The translations under genes and the position numbers were made by a program. DNA of 40,387 nucleotides, from assembly GCA_964369805.1 (NCBI GenBank), contig CAYJFM010000020.1, positions 1-40,387 on the forward strand, read 5' to 3'. The number at the start of each line of letters is the position of its first letter. Position 1 is the stretch's first letter. The notes beneath the pieces are model-generated. The model saw nothing but the letters and a program-made list of their open reading frames with translations, was not told the DNA's origin and ran no database searches. This document shows, one piece after another, positions 7,757-17,242 of the stretch. Source of the DNA: CAYJHC01 sp964369805 (GTDB taxonomy: Bacteria; Bacillota; Clostridia; Peptostreptococcales; Anaerovoracaceae).

Positions 7757-8574
7757 TGAAGAGATTTGATATAAGCAATGTCATAACCCTTGTGAAATTT
7801 AGCCTTTTGATATCAAAGAAAACCATTTTTTGGTGGACTGTCATTATAACAGCATTTATGGTGCTTTATATGATTCTTTTTCCTTCAATTCAAGAAATGG
7901 CTCAGTTAAAGTTTGATAATATGCCCCAAGAGATTTTGCAATTCATGGGCATGGAAGCCATGTCTGATATGGGAAACTACACTTCTTACTTTAGTATAAT
8001 ATATGGCCTTATATTAATACCTGTATCAATTTTCTCTGCTACCTTCTCCTCTGGACTTATTACTAAAGAGGAAACTTCAAAGTCTATAGAATATATTAGC
8101 ACCCTAGCAGTTAGTAGAACTGAAATATATGTTTCAAAATATATAACATCTACTCTTGCCGTATGTATAATCCTAGGCTTAGCCATAGTCTCTACTATAG
8201 TTTGTGGCTTGATTAATGGGGGTGAAACCTTTGTTATAACCGATATAATTAGCTCTGTTAAGCAGGCAAGTTTCACAGCATTATTATTTGGCGGAGCTGG
8301 TTTTTTTCTTTCAGCTATCAGTTCTAAGACTGGGTCAGGAACTGCAGCAAGTTGTGTGGTTATTGCTAGCTATATGTTAGGATATCTGGGGGAGATTTTA
8401 GGCCATAAAGGTGAGTTTCTTCTATACTTTTCGCCTTTCATAACTTTAAGTATAAATAATACACTAGATATGAGTGGTAACTATATTAATACTTTGATAG
8501 TATACTTTCTAATTTATATAGTTCTAATTTTTTCTGGTTGTAAAGCGTATAATAAAAGAGACTTTAAGGTTTAA
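7756..8574 (+). CDS. ABC-2 type permease
   Basis: A 272-residue membrane protein with six likely transmembrane helices and a large first loop (MAQLKFDNMPQEIL...), the layout of ABC-2 permeases such as those in antibiotic or bacteriocin export and resistance. It overlaps the ATPase gene by one base (TAATG) with AAGGAGG just upstream, so the pair forms one transporter. The substrate is unknown. The gene is followed by a strong hairpin at 8606-8636 that also ends polC from the other side. Confidence 0.87.
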   Translation: MKRFDISNVITLVKFSLLISKKTIFWWTVIITAFMVLYMILFPSIQEMAQLKFDNMPQEILQFMGMEAMSDMGNYTSYFSIIYGLILIPVSIFSATFSSGLITKEETSKSIEYISTLAVSRTEIYVSKYITSTLAVCIILGLAIVSTIVCGLINGGETFVITDIISSVKQASFTALLFGGAGFFLSAISSKTGSGTAASCVVIASYMLGYLGEILGHKGEFLLYFSPFITLSINNTLDMSGNYINTLIVYFLIYIVLIFSGCKAYNKRDFKV

Positions 8575-8602
8575 TTAAAATCAAAATAAAAAACTATACG
8601 AG

Positions 8603-8640
8603 AAAGCCCCATCACTATATACAGCAGCGATGGGGCCTTT
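8603..8640. terminator. Bidirectional terminator between the ABC exporter and polC
   Basis: A perfect 8-bp GC-rich stem GCCCCATC / GATGGGGC (8606-8613 and 8629-8636), flanked by AAA on the left and TTT on the right. It sits between two convergent genes, so it probably ends both; the U-tract is short in either direction. Confidence 0.7.
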
Positions 8641-8677
8641 ATATTTAATATAATAATCTCTACAGCTTTTAATTCAC

Positions 8678-11600
8678 CTAAAAAAAGCTGATTTGATCGG
8701 TCTCTGGTAATCCATCCAAAATCCCATTTTCTCTTAAAGCTTCAATAGCTACTTTATTTGCCTTAGCTCTAGTTCTAATATCATCAACTGTTGAAAAAGG
8801 CTTTTTATTATATTCTTCATAAATTTGTAAGCCTACAGTTTCACCAATACCTTCTAAGCCACAAAGTGGTACCTGTACCTTTCCATCAATGGTAAAAAAT
8901 TTATCAGGTTCTGATGACTTCAGAGATGGCTTTGCAAACTCATAACCTCTCGCAAACATTTCATAGCACAGTTCTAATGTAATCATTTCATCTTGCTCTT
9001 TTTTTGTTGCCTCTTTTCCTTTTAGAATGATTTGATCCATTCTAGCTGTAACCCCATCTATTCCCTTTTTAGCTGCATCCCAGTTAAAGTCTGCTAGTTT
9101 AGTTGACAGGTAGGCTGAGTAAAATGCTGGCGGATGATATACCTTGAAGTAGGCAATTCGATACGCCATTACAACATATGCTGCAGCGTGGGCACGTGGG
9201 AACATGTATTGAATCTTATTACAAGAATCAATATACCACTGAGGTACATTATTTTTCTTCATTTCTTCTTCTTCGTTAGGTTTAAGTCCTTTACCCTTTC
9301 TAACGTTCTCCATTATATCAAAGGACATTTTGTTAGGCAGCCCTTTTAATATTAGATAGTTCATAATGTCATCACGAGTAGATATTGCATTTTTCATTGT
9401 TGCCTGTCCAGTTTTAATATACTCTTGGGCATTATTTAGCCACACATCTGTACCATGAGAAAATCCTGAAATTCGAATCAAATCCCCTAAACTTTCCGGT
9501 TTTGTATCATCAAGCATCTGTCTTACAAACTTTGTACCAAACTCTGGGATACCATAACTTCCATGTGTAAATCTATAATTCTCTATTTTAATATTCAGGC
9601 TTTCTGTGCCTACAAATAATTTGTTAACTTCAGCATCTGACAAAGGTATGTCTTCAGGTTTAATTCCTGTCATTAGCTCTAACCATCTTATCATTGAAGG
9701 TACATCATGACCTAGTATATCAAGTTTTAGTAGATTGCTATCTATTGAGTGAAAGTCAAAATGAGTAGTCATCATATTACCATCTGCTTTATTGGCTGGA
9801 TAGTTCACTGGACAGAACTCTGTAATTTTTCGTCCTTTTGGAACAACTATAATTCCACCAGGATGTTGGCCTGTTGACCTTCTAACCCCAACACAGCCCT
9901 TTGCCAATCTTTCTGCTTCTATTGGATTCTTAGGTATACCTCGTTCTTCAAAATACTTCATAGCGTAACCAAAGGCAGTTTTATCTGCAATAGTACCAAT
10001 AGTTCCCGCCTTATATACGTTTTCTGCCCCGAAGATTTCTTCTACGTATTTATGCGCTTTAGACTGGTATTCCCCAGCAAAGTTAAGATCTATATCTGGA
10101 ATCTTATCACCTTTAAATCCTAAAAAGGTTTCAAACCTAATTGCAAAGCCATCTTGCTTTAACTTTTCTCCACATTCAGGGCAAATCTTTGCGGGCATAT
10201 CAACACCACAGTCAAAGAAGTTTTCATCACCCCATTCTAAATATTTACACTTCCCACAAATATAATGTGGAGGCAGAGGGTTTACCTCTGTTATTCCAGA
10301 CATTGTTGCAGCAAAAGAAGATCCAACAGAACCTCTAGATCCAACAAGGTATCCATTTTCCACTGAATTTTCAACAAGTTTTTTTGCTGAAACATACATG
10401 ACAGCAAATCCATTAGAGATTATTGAATTTAATTCTCTATCTAATCTTTCTTTAACAAGTTCAGGTAGAGGATCGCCATAGATTGCCTTTGCATTTTGCT
10501 CACAGGTTTCAATTAACTCTTCTTTATCTCCATCAATTGTCGGCGGACACATGTCATCATGAAGAGGTTTGACTGGCCCTATCATATCAGATACAAGATT
10601 TGTATTTGTTACTACAACCTCATAAGCTAAGTCTTCTCCCAGGTATGAAAATTCTTCTAGCATTTCATCAGTTGTTCTAAAATAAAGTCCACCACTACTT
10701 GATGCATCTTTATATCCCATACTTGTCAGTATAATCTCTCTATATTTTGCATCTTTTGGGTCTGTATAGTGGGAATCGCAGGTTGCAACTACTGGCTTTC
10801 CAAGCTCTTTTGCTAATGCAATAATTTCTCTATTAATATCCTTTAACTCTTCTTCTGAGTTCACAGTACCATTTCTAATCATAAAATTATTATTGATTAA
10901 AGGCTGGATTTCAAAATAGTCATATAGCTTTGCAATCTCACTTATTTCTTCTTTATTAGCCTTATTCATTACAGCTTGATATATTTGCCCATTTTCACAA
11001 GCACTACCAATGACTAAGCCTTCTCTATGTTTTGTAAGTAGGCTTTTTGTAATTCTTGGTCTTTTATGAAAATAGTTTGTATGTGATTCTGAAATTAGTT
11101 CATATAGGTTTTCTACACCCTTTTGAGTACCTGCAAAAATGATAATGTGATTTGTTTTTCCATCTTTGTGGTGCAAGGTTCCTTCTTTATCATCAAAGAA
11201 ATAGCCCTCAACTCCATATAGTATTTTAATATCCTTTCCTTTTGCTTTTTTGTATGCTTCAGGAAAGCCTTGTACTCCACCATGGTCTGTTATTGCTACA
11301 GCCTTATGTCCCCAGCTACTTGCAGTTCCAATAAGGTCACCAATGTCACTAATCCCGTCCATCTGACTCATTTTAGTATGCGCATGAAGCTCAACTCTTT
11401 TTTCTTTGGCTTCATCCATTCTTTTTTCGACTGGTATTTTTTCAATAGCCTTACCCATTAACACAAAACCCCTAGCATAATTATCATACTCCAGGTTCCC
11501 TTTTATTCTCAAAAAGTCTTCTTCTTTTATTTCTTTCTTAAATTCATCCCAAATTTCTTCTGTAGTGAAAAGCTTACAAGGGATAGAAGCATCTCCATTA

Positions 11601-12403
11601 GAAATAAAAAGGGTTGCCAAGATGCTTCCTCTCTTTGTTACAAAGTGATCCATCTTAAATACAAAGGCTTCAGTGACGATGCCTTCCATGGCTTCTGTCA
11701 TTTCAGGAATAGTTGTTAAAGATGAATATTTTCCCACAGGCTTAAGTATTTCTTTATTTCCTCCGCCTTTGCTTCCTTTTCCTCCTGACCATAAAGACTT
11801 ACCTTTCTTTTCTTTTTCTGCTGGGGCAGAAGGTGCAGATTTTGGTCCATCTCCAGTAATATTAAAGTTTCCCATGTTTTTCGGTTTTTCTAATTCAGCT
11901 TTTTTTAACTCTTCTTCAGCTTCTTTTTCTATTCTACTTTTCATCTCTTCTCGGAATTCAAATTGAAATCTAAGATTTAAGCCTGTTTTTTCATTATATA
12001 TTTTCGCTAATAATTCTCCTGCTCCATTATTTAACTGTCGCTCAGCAAAAAGGCTTCCTACCTCAATCGAAACCTCATTAGCAACAATATTGAAATAATC
12101 AGCGGTTGTAGCTCTAAGCATAGCAGAGATTGTTGGAGGCAAAGCCCTAATCACATCAGGAAAAGTCTTTACAATAAGTTTCTCCATCTCAATATTTGTA
12201 TTCTCATAAAAAAAGTTAAGTTCTACATTGTCTACCTGAGCAAGTTCCTTAACTTCTTTTTTTATGGCTTTAATATCTTCACTTGTAAAATGAAAGTTTA
12301 ACTCAATATCTATATTTAAAGTTCGCTTATCTTCTGAAATACTTGCGCCAATTACCTTATATTTATTATTTTCTTTTACATACTTATTTAATATTTCGTC
12401 CAT
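8678..12403 (-). CDS. polC: DNA polymerase III PolC lacking the 3'-5' exonuclease domain
   Basis: The Gram-positive replicative polymerase, but only 1241 residues against about 1430-1440 usually. Visible in order are the N-terminal domain (~1-185), a Gly/Lys/Ser-rich linker (~190-220), an OB domain (~230-325), the PHP domain opening with HAHTKMSQMDG (~340) and ITDHGGVQ, the zinc finger CGKC...CPEC (~712-742), the palm with PDIDLNF (catalytic Asp ~769/771), thumb and fingers, and a terminal clamp-binding QISFF. In Bacillus PolC the DEDDh exonuclease, opening with VVFDVETTGL, is inserted in the PHP domain. Here the sequence passes directly from ILYGVEGYFFDD (~390-401) to NHIIIFAGTQKGVENL (~413-428), so the exonuclease is cleanly absent while the frame is intact. 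The start overlaps the ispG stop (TAATG). Confidence 0.95.
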   Translation of the reverse strand: MDEILNKYVKENNKYKVIGASISEDKRTLNIDIELNFHFTSEDIKAIKKEVKELAQVDNVELNFFYENTNIEMEKLIVKTFPDVIRALPPTISAMLRATTADYFNIVANEVSIEVGSLFAERQLNNGAGELLAKIYNEKTGLNLRFQFEFREEMKSRIEKEAEEELKKAELEKPKNMGNFNITGDGPKSAPSAPAEKEKKGKSLWSGGKGSKGGGNKEILKPVGKYSSLTTIPEMTEAMEGIVTEAFVFKMDHFVTKRGSILATLFISNGDASIPCKLFTTEEIWDEFKKEIKEEDFLRIKGNLEYDNYARGFVLMGKAIEKIPVEKRMDEAKEKRVELHAHTKMSQMDGISDIGDLIGTASSWGHKAVAITDHGGVQGFPEAYKKAKGKDIKILYGVEGYFFDDKEGTLHHKDGKTNHIIIFAGTQKGVENLYELISESHTNYFHKRPRITKSLLTKHREGLVIGSACENGQIYQAVMNKANKEEISEIAKLYDYFEIQPLINNNFMIRNGTVNSEEELKDINREIIALAKELGKPVVATCDSHYTDPKDAKYREIILTSMGYKDASSSGGLYFRTTDEMLEEFSYLGEDLAYEVVVTNTNLVSDMIGPVKPLHDDMCPPTIDGDKEELIETCEQNAKAIYGDPLPELVKERLDRELNSIISNGFAVMYVSAKKLVENSVENGYLVGSRGSVGSSFAATMSGITEVNPLPPHYICGKCKYLEWGDENFFDCGVDMPAKICPECGEKLKQDGFAIRFETFLGFKGDKIPDIDLNFAGEYQSKAHKYVEEIFGAENVYKAGTIGTIADKTAFGYAMKYFEERGIPKNPIEAERLAKGCVGVRRSTGQHPGGIIVVPKGRKITEFCPVNYPANKADGNMMTTHFDFHSIDSNLLKLDILGHDVPSMIRWLELMTGIKPEDIPLSDAEVNKLFVGTESLNIKIENYRFTHGSYGIPEFGTKFVRQMLDDTKPESLGDLIRISGFSHGTDVWLNNAQEYIKTGQATMKNAISTRDDIMNYLILKGLPNKMSFDIMENVRKGKGLKPNEEEEMKKNNVPQWYIDSCNKIQYMFPRAHAAAYVVMAYRIAYFKVYHPPAFYSAYLSTKLADFNWDAAKKGIDGVTARMDQIILKGKEATKKEQDEMITLELCYEMFARGYEFAKPSLKSSEPDKFFTIDGKVQVPLCGLEGIGETVGLQIYEEYNKKPFSTVDDIRTRAKANKVAIEALRENGILDGLPETDQISFF

Positions 12404-13455
12404 TAATCTTCCTTAATCATTTCAATAAGTTTATCTATAGCATGCTCTTCTTTTACTTTCATAACAGGCTCGCCTTTTTTGAAAAGTAGAGCTATTCCCT
12501 TTCCAAAAGCTGCTCCATAGGTTGCTTCCCTAGCTTCTCCAGGTCCATTAACTTCGCAACCCATAACAGCTACAGTTATATTCCCCTTGCCTTCTAGCTC
12601 TTTAGATCTAGCACCTAAGATTTTAACATATTTTTCCAGGTCTCCATGAGTTCTTCCACAGGTAGGACAAGAGATAATGTCCACCTCCGCTTTTATTGAC
12701 CCTGAAGCAAACAATATTTCTTTAGCAACAGGAATCTCTTCCACTGGGTTTCCTGTTAGAGATACTCTAAGGGTGTCTCCTATACCATCTAAAAGTAGTG
12801 ACCCCATGGCTACAGATGACTTTACTATACCCTTCAATGAATATCCTGCTTCTGTCAAGCCTATATGTAGTGGATATGTTGTCTGCTTAGACAAAAGCCT
12901 ATATCCCTCAATGTTCATGTTAATATTTGAAGATTTTACAGATACTACAATATCATTAAATCCAAATTTTTCAACTAAAGCAATATTATTTAGTGCAGAT
13001 TCAACAATGCCTTCACTTGTTACTCCTCCGTACTTTTGCCAAATTTCTTTCTCTAAAGATCCCCCATTTATTCCAACTCTAATAGGAACTCCTCTTTCTT
13101 TAGCTGCATCAACCACAGCCTTAACTCTATCTTGGCTTCCAATATTACCAGGGTTAATTCTAATTTTATCTGCTCCATTTTTTATCGCAGCAATTGCTAA
13201 TCTATAATCAAAATGAATATCAGCGACAAGTGGCATTTCTGTCTTTTTTCTAATCTCTCCAAATGCCTCTGCTGCGTCCATATTGTTTACAGCTAACCTA
13301 ATAATTTGGCAACCTACATCTTGAAGTTCTTCAATTTGCCTAAGAGTAGATCTTACATCCCTGGTATCCGTATTAGTCATAGACTGGATAGAAATAGGAG
13401 CCCCAGCTCCTATTGAAATATCTCGTATTTTTATCGACTTAGTTAAGTTTGACAT
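12403..13455 (-). CDS. ispG: 4-hydroxy-3-methylbut-2-en-1-yl diphosphate synthase IspG
   Basis: IspG converts methylerythritol cyclodiphosphate to HMBPP in the MEP isoprenoid pathway, using a [4Fe-4S] cluster. The 350-residue protein has the N-terminal TIM-barrel motif IQSMTNTDTRD and the C-terminal cluster ligands in SCPTCGRTHGD and MGCEVNGPGEA. The frame is open upstream, but the start at 13455 is chosen because AAAGGAGG ends 6 bases before it and homology begins at NLTKSIKI. It sits between rseP (10 bp) and polC (1-bp overlap), close to dxr of the same pathway. Confidence 0.95.
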   Translation of the reverse strand: MSNLTKSIKIRDISIGAGAPISIQSMTNTDTRDVRSTLRQIEELQDVGCQIIRLAVNNMDAAEAFGEIRKKTEMPLVADIHFDYRLAIAAIKNGADKIRINPGNIGSQDRVKAVVDAAKERGVPIRVGINGGSLEKEIWQKYGGVTSEGIVESALNNIALVEKFGFNDIVVSVKSSNINMNIEGYRLLSKQTTYPLHIGLTEAGYSLKGIVKSSVAMGSLLLDGIGDTLRVSLTGNPVEEIPVAKEILFASGSIKAEVDIISCPTCGRTHGDLEKYVKILGARSKELEGKGNITVAVMGCEVNGPGEAREATYGAAFGKGIALLFKKGEPVMKVKEEHAIDKLIEMIKED

Positions 13456-13465
13456 ATAGCCTCCT

Positions 13466-14476
13466 TTACTGGAATAGCGGCAACACAAATCTTTGTATAT
13501 CATGGCCAGCAATATATACTGCTAACCCAAGTAGTGCAACCATACCAACTAAGTGGATGGTTCCCTCAACTTTTTCTGAAACGGCCTTTCCTGTAATTCT
13601 ATTTATTAGTAAAAATAATAGTCTTCCTCCATCAAGTGCTGGCAAAGGAAGTAAGTTCATAATCCCTAGGTTAATACTAATTAAAGCCATTAAATACATA
13701 AAGTTAATCACACCGTAATTTAAACTCTCATTTACAACATATGTGATTCCAATAGGTCCTGTCAGTTCCTCTACTCCAACTTCGCCCGTAAACAATCCTC
13801 TTAGCACATCTACCATTCCTGTAGTTGCTGCCCACGTTGTTTTAATACCATTTGGAACTGCAGTTAAGAAATCTCTTTCATTTGCTGCTGTAATACCTAT
13901 TATTTTACGTCCTTCTGACTCTAAAACATCAGTCACATAATATAGAGTTTCTCCATCTCTTACAACTTCTAACTCTGCAGTACTACCTTCGGTAGCCGTG
14001 ACTTCTTCAATGACATCATCCCAGCTTTCTACTGCCGAACCATTTATTGCTATAATTTCATCGCCAACTTCAAGTCCAGCTTCTTTTGCAGGAGATTCTT
14101 CACTAAAGGCACCAATTGAATTAGTTGGAGACCCAACATAAAACATTATACCTATCATTATAACTATTGCTAATAGAAAGTTGCAAATTGACCCTGCCGC
14201 AAGTATTATAGCTCGTCTTGGGTAACTAGCATTAGAAAAGCCCCTGTCATCATCAGTTTCTTCGTCTTCACCTTCCATTGCACAGTATCCACCAATTGGA
14301 AGAAGTCTAACGGAGTACATTGTCTCTCCATACTGTTTAGAAAATAGTTTTGGCCCCATGCCTATTGCAAATTCATTAACCTTAACACCGCTTTTCTTTG
14401 CAGCTATAAGATGTCCAAATTCATGTATTGAAATTAATACTGCAAATAGTACAATTACTGCTATTGCTGTAGTCAT
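13466..14476 (-). CDS. rseP: Site-2 zinc metalloprotease RseP/RasP
   Basis: A 336-residue membrane-embedded protease that cuts anti-sigma factors and signal-peptide remnants within the membrane. The zinc motif HEFGH (~18-22) is in the first helix, a PDZ domain spans ~115-185 (GLEVGDEIIAINGSAVESWDDV), and the second catalytic motif NLLPLPALDGGR (~279-290) is present. Start from AAGGAGAG. It lies 12 bp after dxr and before ispG, the standard Firmicute order. Confidence 0.95.
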   Translation of the reverse strand: MTTAIAVIVLFAVLISIHEFGHLIAAKKSGVKVNEFAIGMGPKLFSKQYGETMYSVRLLPIGGYCAMEGEDEETDDDRGFSNASYPRRAIILAAGSICNFLLAIVIMIGIMFYVGSPTNSIGAFSEESPAKEAGLEVGDEIIAINGSAVESWDDVIEEVTATEGSTAELEVVRDGETLYYVTDVLESEGRKIIGITAANERDFLTAVPNGIKTTWAATTGMVDVLRGLFTGEVGVEELTGPIGITYVVNESLNYGVINFMYLMALISINLGIMNLLPLPALDGGRLLFLLINRITGKAVSEKVEGTIHLVGMVALLGLAVYIAGHDIQRFVLPLFQ

Positions 14477-14488
14477 GCATTCTCTCCT

Positions 14489-15721
14489 TTAGTTTTGTTT
14501 GAATTCCCCAAATTGTGTGTAAATTTTCACTTTGGTGTATCTATCAATTCTTAATATATCATCAATTGTTTCTGGGTTTTTATACTCTATCTCAGATAAT
14601 TCTTTTTCTAACATGTTTTGAATATCTAAGTATTTTATTTTTCCTCTAAGGAAAAGGTCTACTAGAGCTTCATTTGCTCCATTCAAAACAACAGGATACG
14701 CTCCGCCTTTTTCTCCTGCTTCAAAGGCCATCCTTAAGCAAGGAAATGTTCTAAGGTCTGGATTTTCAAAAGTAAGCTGACCCTCTTTAATTAGATTTAA
14801 TCTATCTGATTTCATTGGAAGTCTATTTGGGTATTCCATTGCGTATGAAATAGGGATTTTCATATCTGGGTTTCCTAGCTGAGCTATTACTGAACCGTCA
14901 CAATATTCTACCATTGAATGAATAATACTTTGAGGATGCACAACTACATCAATTTTATCCATTGATAAATTAAATAACCACTTAGCCTCAATTACTTCCA
15001 GTCCTTTATTCATAAGAGTTGATGAGTCAATTGTAATCTTTGAACCCATTTCCCACTTAGGATGATTTAAAGCTTCTTCTTTCGTAACTTCATTTAACTC
15101 TTCTAAAGATTTTCCTCTAAAAGGTCCACCCGATGCTGTAAGTGTAATCTTATCAACTGTCTTACTATCTTCGCCATTTAAGCATTGAAATATTGCACTG
15201 TGCTCACTATCAACTGGTAAGATTTTTACACCCATTACCTTTGCAGTACTCATGATTATTTCTCCACCCGCTACAAGTGTTTCTTTATTTGCTAGTGCAA
15301 TGTCATTTCCTGCAAGAATACCTTCATAAGTAGGCTTAAGCCCACTTATTCCTACAAGTGCATTTAATACCATACTATTTTTACATTTTGCAGCAGTTAC
15401 AAGTCCTTCAGCCCCACATATAACAACAATGTCATTTTCTCCTAGATCATTTTCTAGATCAATAGTTCTACCTTCCATATTTCCTAAGAAGTTTACTTTA
15501 AGGCCTAGTCTAACTAATTTTAATGCTAATTGCATCGCGTCATCTTGCTTAGCAACAGAAACTAGTTTTGGATTAAAAATTTTAATCTGCTCAAATAATA
15601 AGTCTACATTTTTATTACAAGTAAGAACAGATACATTAAACTTGTCCCTGTTCTCTTTAATAATTTCTAAACATTGTGTTCCGATAGAGCCTGTACTTCC
15701 TAGTATCACAAAGTTTTTCAT
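14489..15721 (-). CDS. dxr: 1-deoxy-D-xylulose 5-phosphate reductoisomerase
   Basis: The second, NADPH-dependent step of the MEP pathway. The 410-residue product has the Rossmann motif LGSTGSIGTQ at the start, the ANKETLVAGG motif (~144-153), the substrate-loop sequence LTASGGPFRGKS (~198) and HPKWEMGSKITIDSSTLMNKG (~217-237). Start preceded by AAGGAGAGAGAAC. It is 20 bp after cdsA and 12 bp before rseP, so it is co-transcribed with its pathway partner ispG. Confidence 0.96.
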   Translation of the reverse strand: MKNFVILGSTGSIGTQCLEIIKENRDKFNVSVLTCNKNVDLLFEQIKIFNPKLVSVAKQDDAMQLALKLVRLGLKVNFLGNMEGRTIDLENDLGENDIVVICGAEGLVTAAKCKNSMVLNALVGISGLKPTYEGILAGNDIALANKETLVAGGEIIMSTAKVMGVKILPVDSEHSAIFQCLNGEDSKTVDKITLTASGGPFRGKSLEELNEVTKEEALNHPKWEMGSKITIDSSTLMNKGLEVIEAKWLFNLSMDKIDVVVHPQSIIHSMVEYCDGSVIAQLGNPDMKIPISYAMEYPNRLPMKSDRLNLIKEGQLTFENPDLRTFPCLRMAFEAGEKGGAYPVVLNGANEALVDLFLRGKIKYLDIQNMLEKELSEIEYKNPETIDDILRIDRYTKVKIYTQFGEFKQN

Positions 15722-15741
15722 GTTCTCTCTCCTTAAATCAA

Positions 15742-16518
15742 TTAGCCAATCACAATCGCCACATAGTAAAATACAAGCGGAGCTGTGAATAAAACACTGT
15801 CAAATCTATCTAGTATCCCACCATGCCCTGGAATTAAATTCCCGTAATCCTTAATATCCATTTTTCTTTTAAATATTGAGGCAGTCAAATCTCCAATCTG
15901 AGCAACTACTGATCCAAGTGCACCAATTATTATACAGTGAATCAATAAGTTTGGTAGTAAGAAATATCCAAATACACCACATAATATTATACTGCCTAAA
16001 ACACCACCTATAGACCCTTCTATGGTCTTCTTAGGACTTATTTTAGGGCAAAGCTTATGCTTTCCAAACAGGTATCCACTAAAGTAAGCAAACACATCAG
16101 TACCAAAAGCAGACAGAACGACAAGCCAAACAAGTAGTTCATTTTGTTGCTCCACAAGCGCAACGTGAAACGAGCACCCTATAATATATAATATTCCAAA
16201 AAAAGTAAAAATACCATCTTCAAGTTTTCTATTATCTATGTTAAACAAATATAAAACTGAACCTAGTAGTGCTATCATACATGCTCCTGCATAGCCTACA
16301 GGTGGAAGTTTAAATAGGTTAACAGAGTAAAGTACTATTGCTACTATTATAGCAACTGTAAATGATGGAAATATGTTTATCTGTTTAAATCCTTTGAAAA
16401 ATTCATAACAGGCTGCAATACCAATTATAAATGCTGCTGCTAAAACAACATAATCTCCAAGAACTAAAACTCCCAAAAAGGGTGCCATAATTAGTCCTGA
16501 TAACACTCTTGTTTTCAT
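15742..16518 (-). CDS. cdsA: Phosphatidate cytidylyltransferase CdsA
   Basis: Makes CDP-diacylglycerol from phosphatidic acid and CTP for phospholipid synthesis. The protein is 258 residues with about eight membrane helices and the C-terminal signature IFKRKMDIKDYGNLIPGHGG...DRFD. The ATG at 16518, 2 bases after the uppS stop codon, is preferred over an in-frame TTG further upstream because GAAAGGAAAA precedes it and MKTRVLSG is the typical N-terminus. Confidence 0.94.
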   Translation of the reverse strand: MKTRVLSGLIMAPFLGVLVLGDYVVLAAAFIIGIAACYEFFKGFKQINIFPSFTVAIIVAIVLYSVNLFKLPPVGYAGACMIALLGSVLYLFNIDNRKLEDGIFTFFGILYIIGCSFHVALVEQQNELLVWLVVLSAFGTDVFAYFSGYLFGKHKLCPKISPKKTIEGSIGGVLGSIILCGVFGYFLLPNLLIHCIIIGALGSVVAQIGDLTASIFKRKMDIKDYGNLIPGHGGILDRFDSVLFTAPLVFYYVAIVIG

Positions 16519-16519
16519 A

Positions 16520-17242
16520 TTAGTTTTTCCTTTCACCAAACCTTCTGTTTCTTGTTTGATATATTTCTAAAGCTTTAACAAGTTCATCTCCATTAAAGTC
16601 TGGCCATAGTGTATCCACAAACACAAACTCTGCATATGCAATTTGCCATAAAAGATAGTTTGATATTCTCTCTTCTCCCGATGTTCTCACTACTAGGTCT
16701 GGATCTGGAATAGAAAGTTGTCCCGTATATAAATTTGTTGAAATTAAATCTTCAGTAATTTCTTCAGATGTTATATTTCCCTCTTTCACCATTTCCGCAA
16801 TTTTAACAGTAGCCCTTCTTATCTCGTCCCTACCACCATAGTTTATGGCAAGATTGAAGACAAGGCCATCATTGTTTTTAGTAAGTTCAATTGTGTCCTT
16901 TATTGCCTTTTGAGCTGCCATAGGTATTCTATCCATTTCACCTATTAAATTAACTCTTACATTTTTTTCATGCAGTTCTTCTCTCTCATTAATTGTAAAC
17001 TCAACAAGAAGATCAAATATACCAGACACCTCTAGCTTTGACCTTTTCCAATTTTCAGTAGAAAAAGCGTAAACTGTCACATATTGTATGCCAATTTCTT
17101 CAGCTTTTAAAACTACTTGTTTTAGAGATTTTATTCCTCCTCTATGGCCTGCAATCCTTGGGAGGAATTTGTTTTTTGCCCATCTCCCGTTACCATCCAT
17201 AATGAGGGCAACGTGAGTAGGTATATTATTATTATCTAGCAT
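16520..17242 (-). CDS. uppS: Undecaprenyl diphosphate synthase UppS
   Basis: A cis-prenyltransferase that builds the C55 carrier lipid for cell-wall synthesis. The 240-residue length is typical. The conserved blocks HVALIMDGNGRWA (~10-22), AGHRGG, FSTENWKRS and the C-terminal RTSGEERISNYLLWQ are complete. The start overlaps the frr stop by one base. Confidence 0.96.
   Translation of the reverse strand: MLDNNNIPTHVALIMDGNGRWAKNKFLPRIAGHRGGIKSLKQVVLKAEEIGIQYVTVYAFSTENWKRSKLEVSGIFDLLVEFTINEREELHEKNVRVNLIGEMDRIPMAAQKAIKDTIELTKNNDGLVFNLAINYGGRDEIRRATVKIAEMVKEGNITSEEITEDLISTNLYTGQLSIPDPDLVVRTSGEERISNYLLWQIAYAEFVFVDTLWPDFNGDELVKALEIYQTRNRRFGERKN

Noticed and set aside
7986..8276. Minus-strand 96-codon open frame
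   Set aside because: It is the shadow of the ABC-2 permease helices, with no ribosome binding site or protein-like features.
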